Assembly (NCBI GenBank): GCA_910587695.1
Contig: CAJUNC010000013.1
Span: 1 to 64,000 of the forward strand
Direction of reading: 5' to 3'
Origin: an uncultured Lactobacillus sp.
GTDB taxonomy: Bacteria > Bacillota > Bacilli > Lactobacillales > Lactobacillaceae
Length of the DNA: 64,000 nt
The position numbers and the translations under genes are program-made. Positions 27,401 through 35,223 of this stretch are shown here, one piece after another (position 1 is the stretch's first letter; every line of letters begins with the position of its first letter). Under the pieces are notes generated by a model. That model had not been told where the DNA came from, did no database searches, and saw nothing but the letters and a program-made list of their open reading frames with translations.

Positions 27401-27753
27401 GTCATGACCGCCTTTAAAAATTCTTCTAAATCTGGGAGTTCTTGCTTGAACGTGGTCATTTTTAGCGAAGACAATTTGAGTAAATTGTGGTAGCCCGTGT
27501 TATTTTTGGCGATCAATAACAGTTTTGCATCATTTTCAAATTCTAATGTTAACCCAAAAATTGGCTTGATCTGGTATTTTTGACAGGCATGATAAAAATC
27601 AAGGACACCATACATCACATCGATATCACTTAAAACTAAACTTTGGTATCCTAAATCGGCAGCACGTTTGACATAATCTTCGATACGCAAAGTGCTCTTT
27701 AACAAACTGTTAGCACTGATAACTTGTAATGGAGCAAACAAAACGACCGCCAC
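24436..27753 (-). CDS. dnaE: DNA polymerase III subunit alpha (DnaE)
   Basis: 1105 aa. N-terminal PHP domain (about 1-200), C-family polymerase palm with catalytic aspartates in MPDIDLDIPD, helix-hairpin-helix region and a C-terminal OB fold (about 960-1050, TIVYIRNKRVI). In Firmicutes this polymerase extends primers before hand-off to PolC. The first PHP motif, usually HxH, is not evident (LRIEDYVKRA region), as in many Firmicute DnaE proteins lacking PHP exonuclease activity. Separate from pfkA by 128 nt. Confidence 0.96.
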   Translation of the reverse strand: MAVVLFAPLQVISANSLLKSTLRIEDYVKRAADLGYQSLVLSDIDVMYGVLDFYHACQKYQIKPIFGLTLEFENDAKLLLIAKNNTGYHNLLKLSSLKMTTFKQELPDLEEFLKAVMTYSQDLFIISPAKESLLLKYYEQAGEILENLKQTKTAGIYLGIDPLLSKQELLAIKLLAQQTQTALIAASAVHYLEPADYFEVKVLRAIGEAEKLSGAWNKKNTLGKNYLKEISQYHEEYQTLGLKEALDVNARLCDLAQVTLDFPKTKLPHFKTPNGMSAKAYLQKLCQEGLRQRLVADQITETKPYFDRLKQELAVIDAMGFDDYFLIVWDVTNYAHNNHIRIGPGRGSAAGSLVSYVLKITDVDPLRYGLLFERFLNPERAQMPDIDLDIPDAKRDQIIKYVHQKYGHEHMAQIITFGTLGARQAIRDVARVMGLTSFEIDEWSKALPHKFKLTLKEAYQGSQKVKNLIADSQRNELLFKTALKLEGLPRHYSTHAAGVILSDEVLSDLIPVQLGTDQILLSQFAKGQVEEAGLLKIDFLGLRNLTILDNALKFVRNGYQENLDLKQISLDDPLTLRLFQAGQTNGIFQFESTGIKNVLRRLHPTSFEDVAAVNALYRPGPIGNIDEFIARKHGANPVSYPEKSLRPILAKTYGIMVYQEQVMQVASAMGGFSLGEADLLRRAISKKDQLKIDKLQERFVMGAKAKGYAVASALEVYEYMKRFGNYGFNRSHAVAYSKMAFELAYLKSHYPAAFFAALLNSVIGNDSKLKEYLGEMRQFKLQVAGPDINTSQLYFSLKDKKVVFGLGSIKTLRGDLVKAILQERRQNGIFKSLADLIRRLDKKLLKEEQLKALIYAGALDQIEPDRSKLLAQLPMVLSNIALSGENQTLFEMLAPKEEKVAETFSAAELLEKEFYYLGTYLSGHPVEKYAWLRQRQHAKLLAELIPNENVKTIVYIRNKRVIRTKKGEQMAFLQVADESGETELVIFPREYRRFVALCEPQNILLVSGKVELRNERKSILVSDMVAATDIKEQYYYLRLERSLAKGTRQQLWRILRAHHGDVPVILFEENENRKIILQENLWLRPDESTKEALTTLLGSKNVVLK

Positions 27754-27893
27754 CTTTCTAAATAAATATCTTTGCTTTAATTATACAAATTTGTCCGTGT
27801 CTTTTCAAAAATACGTTCGCCTTTTTATCTCAGTGTGGAAAATGCCGTCCAGATAACTGCGACAGTCTATAAAAATTGCCCCCTAGCCATCCG

Positions 27894-27922
27894 TTGTAAA
27901 TTAAAATTCTTTGTGCTAAACT
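27894..27922 (+). promoter_or_regulatory. Promoter of the DUF2929 gene
   Basis: TTGTAA (27894-27899), 17 nt, TAAACT (27917-27922). Confidence 0.5.
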
Positions 27923-27950
27923 ACTTAGTGAGAATGCGAGGTGTTGTCAA

Positions 27951-28148
27951 ATGGCTAAACAACTTACAATTCTTTTTTGGGGCTTTATCTACGGTGAAGT
28001 TATCGGTTATGTGCTCTCTGCACTTTCTGGTAGTCCCTTTGAACCACTCCAAAGCGGTCTGATCGCAATGGTCGGTGGCTTTATCGCCGTAAATTGCCTA
28101 CTCGCTTTTGTTAAAACCCCAAAAAAGGCACCAAAAACTGATAAGTAA
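27951..28148 (+). CDS. DUF2929 family small membrane protein
   Basis: 65 aa with two membrane helices (about 6-26 and 34-54) and a Lys/Pro-rich cytoplasmic tail. Length and the WGFIYGEVIGYVL pattern fit the DUF2929 (YjzD-like) family; no function is known. GAGGTG precedes the ATG, and it has its own promoter and a two-way terminator. Confidence 0.85.
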   Translation: MAKQLTILFWGFIYGEVIGYVLSALSGSPFEPLQSGLIAMVGGFIAVNCLLAFVKTPKKAPKTDK

Positions 28149-28149
28149 T

Positions 28150-28181
28150 AAAAACCGAGACTATTTGTAGCCTCGGTTTTT
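28150..28181. terminator. Bidirectional terminator, DUF2929 gene / clpB
   Basis: AAAAACCGAG pairs with CTCGGTTTTT, followed by T run on the plus strand and A run (minus-strand T) on the other side. Confidence 0.85.
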
Positions 28182-28184
28182 TTG

Positions 28185-30782
28185 TTATTCAATAACTGTC
28201 TTATTAAAGACTAATTTCCCATCCTTTAGATCGATCTCAACTTTACTGTGTGGTAAGATCTCACCTGAAATGATCTCACGTGCCAATGGTGTTTCGACTT
28301 GGTTAGTGATGAATCGTTGCAGTGGACGGGCCCCATAAGCGGGATCATACCCTTTTTGAGCCAACCATTGCCGTGCACTATCACTGATCGTCAAACTGAT
28401 CTCTTGTTCTTCAAGGCGTTTTGATAGTTGCGCGACGAATTTATCCACGATCTTTCCAATAGCATTTAACGACAATGGTGAGAACATGATGATATCATCG
28501 ATCCGATTGAGAAATTCAGGCTTAAAGTGGGCCTTAGCGACATCTAATACTTGTTTTTTAGCCTCAGGTGAGATCTTATCGTCAGCTTCTAAATCATTCA
28601 ATAAGATCTCTGAACCTAAGTTAGACGTTAAGATCAAGATCGTATTTCTAAAATCGACCGTTCGTCCCTGTCCATCAGTCAAACGTCCATCATCTAAAAC
28701 TTGCAACAAGATATTAAAGACGTCGGGATGAGCTTTTTCGATCTCATCAAATAATACGATCGTGTATGGATTACGGCGAACAGCTTCGGTCAATTGTCCA
28801 CCTTCTTCATAACCGATATACCCTGGAGCAGCTCCGACCAAGCGGGAAACATTGGCTTTTTCCATATATTCTGACATATCGATCCGAACCATATGCTTAT
28901 CGGAATCAAAGAGATCTTCAGCTAATGCTTTAGCCAATTCAGTTTTACCGACTCCAGTTGGCCCTAAAAACATAAATGAGCCCAAAGGTTTAGATGGGTC
29001 TTGTAACCCAGCACGGGAACGCAAGACCGCATTTGAGACCGCATCAACAGCTTCATCTTGCCCGATCACACGCTTATGCAGATTCTTTGCTAAATGTAAG
29101 AGCTTTTGCCGTTCACCTTGAACTAATTTAGCTACAGGTACGCCCGTTAACCGACTGACGACTGAAGCGATCTCTTCTTCGGTCACTGACTCTTCGACCA
29201 ACCAATTATCGGGACGCTCTACTTGCTCTAGTTTAGCCAATTGTTTCTCCAATTCTGGGATCACAGCATGTTGTAATTTAGCAGCTTTTTCAAGGTCATA
29301 GTTGTTTTCTGCTTCTTCTAGTTCATGCTTAGCTCGATCAAGTTCAGATTTTTTATCACTTATCTTTTGGACGTCTTCTTTTTCACTTTCCCAGCGCATC
29401 TTTAACTGATTAGCTTTCTCACGCGACTCAGCTAATTCACTTTGCATTTCAGCTAAGCGTTTCTTAGAAGCGGGATCGGATTCTTTTTTCAATGCAGCTT
29501 CTTCGACTTCTTGACGCATCAATTGCCGCGTGATCTGATCAAGTTCGGTCGGCATCGAATTCATTTCTACTCTGATCTCAGCACATGCTTCGTCGACTAG
29601 ATCGATCGCTTTATCTGGTAAGAAACGATCAGTGATGTAGCGATCAGATAAAGTCGCTGCTGCCACTAAGGCACTATCATGGATCGAAACACCATGGTGG
29701 ATCTCGTAGCGTTCCTTTAACCCACGCAAGATCGAGATCGTATCTTCAACAGTTGGTTCTTTGACCAAAACTTTTTGGAAGCGGCGTTCTAAAGCTTTAT
29801 CTTTTTCCAAATACTCACGATATTCGTCTAAAGTCGTCGCCCCGATCAAATGCAATTCGCCTCGAGCAAGCATTGGTTTTAACAGATTACCGGCATCCAT
29901 ACTGCCCTCTGTCTTACCTGCACCAACGATATTATGGATCTCATCGATAAATAAGATGATCTGTCCTTGACTCTTTGTAACGGCTTTTAAAACAGCTTTC
30001 AAGCGCTCTTCAAATTCACCACGGTATTTAGCTCCCGCGATCAAAGAGCCCATATCTAAAGAAAAGATCGTCTTGTCTTTTAGATTATCAGGAACATCTT
30101 TTCTAACGATCCGTTGAGCTAATCCTTCGATGATCGCTGTTTTACCGACCCCAGGTTCCCCGATCAAGACGGGATTATTTTTCGTCTTTCGCGATAAGAT
30201 CCTGATCACATCACGGATCTCTTCATCCCGACCAATGATCGGATCTTGTTTACCTTGGCGTACTTGTTTGACTAGGTCGACCCCATATTTTTCCAAAGCT
30301 TGGTATTGTTCTTCTTGATTTTTAGAGGTCACCCGTTCGCCAGCACGCATCTCAGTGATGGTCTGTTGTAACTTAGTGACAGTAGCACCATGCTCGGTCA
30401 ACCACCGTGCTAGTGGATCATAAGTCTGTTTCATCAAAGCTATGATCAAGGTATCTAAAGAGATATATTCATCGCCAAATTCTTGCTTGATCTCATCAGC
30501 ATCACGCAATAGTTGCAATAGCTTCGTACTAAATGCCTGACCATATTGGACACTACCAGAAATGACTGGTAACTGATCTAAGACACGGTCGATCTCTTGT
30601 TCAAAAGCTTTAAGATCAACACCTGCTTTTTTATAGATCTCACCAACAAGTTCACCTGGTTGCACTAAAAATTTAAAGAGGTGAACAACATCGATCTCTT
30701 GTTGCTTGCGCGTTATCGCGATCTGTTGGGCTTCACCCAATGCAGCTTGAACTGCCGAAGTCAAATTATCTTCATTATTCAT
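28185..30782 (-). CDS. clpB: ATP-dependent disaggregase ClpB
   Basis: 865 aa. Clp N-domain (1-145), NBD1 with Walker A GEPGVGKT, the coiled-coil middle domain (about 400-520) and NBD2 with GPTGVGKT; no ClpP-binding loop is seen. Resolubilises aggregates with DnaK. Ribosome site GGGGT before ATG. Gap to upstream pepT is 52 nt and shows neither CIRCE nor a CtsR-type heptad repeat, unusual for clpB, so heat control is not evident from this sequence. Confidence 0.97.
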   Translation of the reverse strand: MNNEDNLTSAVQAALGEAQQIAITRKQQEIDVVHLFKFLVQPGELVGEIYKKAGVDLKAFEQEIDRVLDQLPVISGSVQYGQAFSTKLLQLLRDADEIKQEFGDEYISLDTLIIALMKQTYDPLARWLTEHGATVTKLQQTITEMRAGERVTSKNQEEQYQALEKYGVDLVKQVRQGKQDPIIGRDEEIRDVIRILSRKTKNNPVLIGEPGVGKTAIIEGLAQRIVRKDVPDNLKDKTIFSLDMGSLIAGAKYRGEFEERLKAVLKAVTKSQGQIILFIDEIHNIVGAGKTEGSMDAGNLLKPMLARGELHLIGATTLDEYREYLEKDKALERRFQKVLVKEPTVEDTISILRGLKERYEIHHGVSIHDSALVAAATLSDRYITDRFLPDKAIDLVDEACAEIRVEMNSMPTELDQITRQLMRQEVEEAALKKESDPASKKRLAEMQSELAESREKANQLKMRWESEKEDVQKISDKKSELDRAKHELEEAENNYDLEKAAKLQHAVIPELEKQLAKLEQVERPDNWLVEESVTEEEIASVVSRLTGVPVAKLVQGERQKLLHLAKNLHKRVIGQDEAVDAVSNAVLRSRAGLQDPSKPLGSFMFLGPTGVGKTELAKALAEDLFDSDKHMVRIDMSEYMEKANVSRLVGAAPGYIGYEEGGQLTEAVRRNPYTIVLFDEIEKAHPDVFNILLQVLDDGRLTDGQGRTVDFRNTILILTSNLGSEILLNDLEADDKISPEAKKQVLDVAKAHFKPEFLNRIDDIIMFSPLSLNAIGKIVDKFVAQLSKRLEEQEISLTISDSARQWLAQKGYDPAYGARPLQRFITNQVETPLAREIISGEILPHSKVEIDLKDGKLVFNKTVIE

Positions 30783-30805
30783 CGTAACTACCCCATTTCA
30801 CAAAT

Positions 30806-30829
30806 AAGCGCGACTTACTTGTCACGCTT
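30806..30829 (-). terminator. Weak hairpin between pepT and clpB
   Basis: Minus strand AAGCGTGAC-AAGTAA-GTCGCGCTT (one G-T pair) then ATTTG. It may attenuate read-through from pepT to clpB. Confidence 0.4.
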
Positions 30830-30834
30830 TAAAA

Positions 30835-32079
30835 TTATTTAGTTGCTGCCAACTTGATGATCTCTAAGATCACGTCAGCTGCTTGTTCCATAACTTGCTT
30901 AGAAACGTATTCATAGCGGGCATGCATATTTTCGCCTCCCGCAAAAATATTAGGTGTTGGTAACCCCATAAATGAGATCGTTGACCCATCTGTGCCTCCA
31001 CGGACGGGATAGATCTCTGGTGTGATATCAAGATTTTCCATCGCTTGTTTAGCAAGTTCAACGACGGTCATATCTTTTTCGATCACTTCACGCATGTTGT
31101 AGTATTGATCCTTTAATTCAAGAACAACACGCTCTTGTCCTAATTTTTCATTTAATTTAGCTGTAATATCTTTCATCAATTGTTTACGTTGTTCAAATTT
31201 TTGATGATCGTGATCACGAATGATATAAGTCAAACTAGCTTGATCGACTGTCCCTTGCATATCAAGCACATGGAAAAATCCTTGGCGCCCTTCTGTTTTT
31301 TCAGGAACTTCCTCTTTAGGCAATAAAGCATGGAAATCCATTGCTAGCTGGATCGCATTGACCATGATCCCCTTTGCGGTCGCCGGATGAACATCTTTTC
31401 CGATAAATTTGACCTTAGCCTGAGCCCCATTAAAGGTCTCATACTCTAATTCTCCTAAAGGACCACCATCGACCGTATAAGCGATATCAGCCCCAAATTC
31501 AGCCACATCAAATTGCCGTGAGCCAGTTCCGATCTCTTCATCTGGTCCGATCCCGATCTTGATATCGCCGTGTTTGATCTCAGGATGAGCCACTAAATAT
31601 TCCATGACCGTAATGATCTCAGCTACCCCTGCTTTATCGTCAGCTCCAAGCAAAGTCGATCCATCAGTTGTGATCAAAGTATGCCCTTGATATTTTTTCA
31701 AACTTGGAAATTCGGCTGGTGATAAGATATAGTCACCAGCCAGATCCAATTTGATATCACTTTTTCCGTCATAATTTTCAATGATCTGTGGTTTTACATC
31801 AGTCGCATTAAAATCAGCCGTATCCATGTGAGCTAAAAAGCCGACCTTTTTTACACCTGTATCATCGGCTAAATTACTCTTCAATTCAGCAAAAACATAA
31901 CCACTTTTAGCCGAGATGCGGACATTTTCTAGACCGATCGCAGTCAATTCAGCCGCTAATTTTTTAGCAAACTCAACTTGTGACTGCGTAGATGGGATCG
32001 TCGTCGAATTTTCATCGGAACGTGTTTCGACTTTAACATAATCTAAAAAGCGCGGTACTAATTTATCATATTTTGTCAT
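30835..32079 (-). CDS. pepT: Peptidase T (tripeptidase)
   Basis: 414 aa M20B zinc peptidase that cleaves the N-terminal residue of tripeptides. Metal-binding motifs AHMDTAD (about 81-87), LGADDKAG (about 145) and GPDEEIGTGS (about 177) are intact. Distal member of the dnaG-rpoD-trmK-nif3 run, 18 nt after the Nif3-like gene. Confidence 0.97.
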   Translation of the reverse strand: MTKYDKLVPRFLDYVKVETRSDENSTTIPSTQSQVEFAKKLAAELTAIGLENVRISAKSGYVFAELKSNLADDTGVKKVGFLAHMDTADFNATDVKPQIIENYDGKSDIKLDLAGDYILSPAEFPSLKKYQGHTLITTDGSTLLGADDKAGVAEIITVMEYLVAHPEIKHGDIKIGIGPDEEIGTGSRQFDVAEFGADIAYTVDGGPLGELEYETFNGAQAKVKFIGKDVHPATAKGIMVNAIQLAMDFHALLPKEEVPEKTEGRQGFFHVLDMQGTVDQASLTYIIRDHDHQKFEQRKQLMKDITAKLNEKLGQERVVLELKDQYYNMREVIEKDMTVVELAKQAMENLDITPEIYPVRGGTDGSTISFMGLPTPNIFAGGENMHARYEYVSKQVMEQAADVILEIIKLAATK

Positions 32080-32097
32080 TAAAATTCCTCTTTTCTG

Positions 32098-33213
32098 CTA
32101 GATGAATGTGAATGGATCTGTATTTAATTTAGAAGAGACGACCTCGATCTGCCAAGCATTTTGCTCATTCCAATGAGTAAAGAGTTGTTCTAAGTGGGGC
32201 TTACAGATCGCTTCAAAATGATGCCCTGGATCGATCACTGCCAGCCCACTTTCATACATATCATGAGCTGTATGGTAAGAGACATCACCTGTAACATAGA
32301 CGTCGGCTTGAGCATTTAAAGCAAATGGATAAAATTTAGCGCCTGCCCCCCCTAAGACCGCGACCCGTTTTACTGATCTTGTAGGATCTTTAGCTACCAA
32401 ACGCAAGCCCTGAAGCCCTAAAACTTGTTTGCAAAATACCGCATATTCACTTACTGTCATCGGCGCATTCAACTTCCCGACGCGTCCCATCCCCGTACTT
32501 TGACCTAGGCCTTCGACTTGATATAGATCAAAAGCGATCTTCTCATAAGGATGTGCAGCTTGCATTGCTTGTAAAACTTTTGCTTTTATTTTGGCCGGAA
32601 AGACCACTTCGACTTTTTCTTCAGCTACCTCGCTTACTTGGCCAACTTCACCTAAATATGGAATAGCACTTGCTTCTGGTCTAAAACGTCCTGTTCCACT
32701 TACAGAATAAGAGCACGCCGTATAATCACCTAAATGTCCCGCACCAGCTTTAGCTAAGGCTTGACGCAAAACTGTAGCATGCTCTTTAGGAACAAATACC
32801 GCTAATTTATACCAAACTTCAGCTTTAGGTGGTAGTAACGGCTTTGTATCTTCAATATTTAACGCTTCTGCTAGCCAATCATTCATACCACCGTTAGCAT
32901 TGTCCAAGTTGGTATGGGCTGCATAGACCGTAATATCATGTTTGATGAGCTTGGCATACATTTGATTTTGTGGATCTGCTAGATCAAAATGTTTTACCGG
33001 AACAAACATTGCTGGATGGTGGGCAAAAATGAAGTCTACTCCCGTAGCGATCGCCTCTTCAACGACTTTTGGTCTGACATCTAAAGTGACCATCATTTTT
33101 TTGACTTCATGCTCTAGGCTACCCAATTGCAATCCGATCGGATCATTTTTTTCAGCGATCCGCTGGGGAGCAAATTCCTCAAAACGTGCCACGATCTCTT
33201 TGACTTTAACCAT
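32098..33213 (-). CDS. Nif3-like dinuclear metal centre protein
   Basis: 371 aa, the long Firmicute type (YqfO) with an inserted PII/CutA-like domain (about 130-230) between the halves of the NIF3 domain. HHPAMF (HHP about 65) and AAHTNLDNANGGMND provide metal ligands; the last ligand set is around DPGHHFE. Role uncertain, proposed GTP cyclohydrolase-like. Its start overlaps the trmK stop by 8 nt, the same pair as in Bacillus. Confidence 0.93.
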   Translation of the reverse strand: MVKVKEIVARFEEFAPQRIAEKNDPIGLQLGSLEHEVKKMMVTLDVRPKVVEEAIATGVDFIFAHHPAMFVPVKHFDLADPQNQMYAKLIKHDITVYAAHTNLDNANGGMNDWLAEALNIEDTKPLLPPKAEVWYKLAVFVPKEHATVLRQALAKAGAGHLGDYTACSYSVSGTGRFRPEASAIPYLGEVGQVSEVAEEKVEVVFPAKIKAKVLQAMQAAHPYEKIAFDLYQVEGLGQSTGMGRVGKLNAPMTVSEYAVFCKQVLGLQGLRLVAKDPTRSVKRVAVLGGAGAKFYPFALNAQADVYVTGDVSYHTAHDMYESGLAVIDPGHHFEAICKPHLEQLFTHWNEQNAWQIEVVSSKLNTDPFTFI

Positions 33214-33904
33214 TTAAAACACTTCCGATCTGTGCTATTTTTGTTTCAAGCGCTTGTTTTTTAGCGACTGGAACTTGATTTGCTTTATTCAATTCTTTTA
33301 AGATAGTTTCTAACTTAGCGATCTCTTTTTGCCATTTAGCTTGAAAAGCATCATTTTTCTTTTGTAAAAGATACGGACCAAACTGTAACTCTTCTGGCGT
33401 TAAAGTTTGTTTTTCATCAGTATAGCTCGCTGCGATCACTTCATAGATGTGTCCATCTTCTTCCATGATGTATTCAGCTGTGATCTGATAATTATTAGCT
33501 AACAACCAACGTCTGACATTTTCTTCACCGACATTAGGCTGTAAGATCAACTGTGGATGATCGACTAACTTATCCTTGCCAGCTTCCAAGATATCACAGA
33601 TCAACGTACCACCCATCCCGCAGATCGTGATCACATTGATCTGGTCTACTAACTCGATCGCATTCAAGCCATCAGCCAATCGAGCTTTTACTTTATCCTC
33701 TAGCCCCTCTTTTTTGATCTCTTGCTTTGCATTTTCATAAGGTCCCTTGACCACTTCACCAGCGATCCCAAATTCAATTTGACCCTTTAAAGCCAAATAT
33801 GCTGGTAAATAAGCATGATCAGAACCGATATCTGCTAAACGTGCTCCTTTTTCGATCAGATCAGCCACACATAAGAGACGTTGTGAAAGATGATGTGCAT
33901 CCAT
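33206..33904 (-). CDS. trmK: tRNA (adenine(22)-N1)-methyltransferase
   Basis: 232 aa. SAM pocket ADIGSDHAYLPAYLAL near 24-39 and catalytic-loop CGMGGTL/ILQPN segments match TrmK. C-terminal coiled coil (about 185-225). Methylates A22 of tRNA. The rpoD-trmK-nif3 order is conserved in Bacilli. Confidence 0.94.
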   Translation of the reverse strand: MDAHHLSQRLLCVADLIEKGARLADIGSDHAYLPAYLALKGQIEFGIAGEVVKGPYENAKQEIKKEGLEDKVKARLADGLNAIELVDQINVITICGMGGTLICDILEAGKDKLVDHPQLILQPNVGEENVRRWLLANNYQITAEYIMEEDGHIYEVIAASYTDEKQTLTPEELQFGPYLLQKKNDAFQAKWQKEIAKLETILKELNKANQVPVAKKQALETKIAQIGSVLNG

Positions 33905-34047
33905 GTTACTATTAGCTATACCAAATGTGGTCAGAAAATATAGCTATTCCTTTCATTTACTACTTTTTAGACTCAGCGCCACATTTTATTTCCGCTGACG
34001 TTATTTCTTAAGGATTATTTTACCATTTATCTTCAGACTCGACAAAA

Positions 34048-34076
34048 AAAGGTCCACCAAAAATCGGCGGACCTTT
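34048..34076 (-). terminator. Terminator after rpoD
   Basis: AAAGGTCC.CC/GG.GGACCTTT stem with minus-strand T7. Confidence 0.85.
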
Positions 34077-34084
34077 GACAAAGC

Positions 34085-35209
34085 TTATTCTAAGAAGTCT
34101 TTTAATTGTTTGGACCGTGAAGGATGACGCAATTTACGTAAAGCTTTAGCTTCGATCTGACGGATACGTTCCCGTGTAACGCCAAAGACTTTACCAACTT
34201 CTTCTAAAGTCCGCGTCCGACCATCATCTAGACCAAAGCGTAAGCGCAAAACATTTTCTTCACGATCGGTCAAAGTATCTAAGACACTTTCTATCTGTTC
34301 TTTTAATAATTCATAGGCTGCATGTTCAGCTGGACTTGTCGCATCTTGATCTTCGATAAAATCACCTAAATGCGAATCATCTTCTTCACCGATCGGCGTT
34401 TCTAAAGAAACAGGTTCTTGTGCGATCTTTAAGATCTCACGGACTTTTTCGGTCGGCATGTTCATTTCAGCTCCGATCTCTTCAGGGATCGGTTCACGCC
34501 CGAGATCTTGGAGCATTTGACGTTGGATCCGGATCAATTTATTGATCGTTTCCACCATATGCACAGGGATCCGGATCGTCCGTGCTTGATCAGCGATCGC
34601 ACGCGTGATCGCTTGTCTGATCCACCAAGTTGCATATGTTGAGAATTTGAATCCCTTACGATAGTCGAATTTTTCAACAGCTTTCATCAAGCCCATGTTA
34701 CCTTCTTGGATCAAGTCAAGAAATGACATTCCACGACCAACATAGCGCTTAGCGATCGAAACGACTAACCGCAAGTTTGCTTCAGCCAAACGTTGCTTAG
34801 CTTCTTCATCGCCTTCTTCGATCCGCAAAGCTAAAGCCACTTCTTCATCAGCAGTCAAGAGGTTGACACGGCCAATTTCTTTAAGATACATCCGAACTGG
34901 GTCATTGATCTTAACACCAGATGGAGCTGATAAATCGCTTTTTGCTAATTCTTTTTCTTCGTGACTAGCTTTCTTCAAGCTAAGTTCACTTGGATCACCA
35001 TTTTCATCCACAACTGAGATCCCAGCATCTTCGACCCGCACGATCAAACTGTCCATTTGTTCGGCATCTAAGTGAAATGGCGTTACCATTTTATCAGTCA
35101 ATTCATCATATCTGATTTCTTTTTTTGGTTTATACTCACGTAATAACTCACGCAAAGCCTTTTTATATGCCACCGCATCGAAATTCGTATTTTTTTTCTC
35201 TTCTGCCAA
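34085..35209 (-). CDS. rpoD: Primary sigma factor (RpoD/SigA)
   Basis: 374 aa. Regions 1.1 (about 10-80, cut short as in Firmicutes), 1.2, 2 (DLIQEGNMGLMKAVEKFDYR, then STYATWWIRQAI for -10 binding), 3 and 4 (GVTRERIRQIEAKALRKL for -35 binding). Follows dnaG by 14 nt in the macromolecular-synthesis operon. Confidence 0.98.
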   Translation of the reverse strand: MAEEKKNTNFDAVAYKKALRELLREYKPKKEIRYDELTDKMVTPFHLDAEQMDSLIVRVEDAGISVVDENGDPSELSLKKASHEEKELAKSDLSAPSGVKINDPVRMYLKEIGRVNLLTADEEVALALRIEEGDEEAKQRLAEANLRLVVSIAKRYVGRGMSFLDLIQEGNMGLMKAVEKFDYRKGFKFSTYATWWIRQAITRAIADQARTIRIPVHMVETINKLIRIQRQMLQDLGREPIPEEIGAEMNMPTEKVREILKIAQEPVSLETPIGEEDDSHLGDFIEDQDATSPAEHAAYELLKEQIESVLDTLTDREENVLRLRFGLDDGRTRTLEEVGKVFGVTRERIRQIEAKALRKLRHPSRSKQLKDFLE

Positions 35210-35223
35210 AATAGAGGCCTCCC

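Noticed and set aside
27835..28062. 75-aa plus-strand frame upstream of the DUF2929 gene
   Set aside because: It covers the promoter, has no ribosome site and overlaps the better supported gene in another frame.
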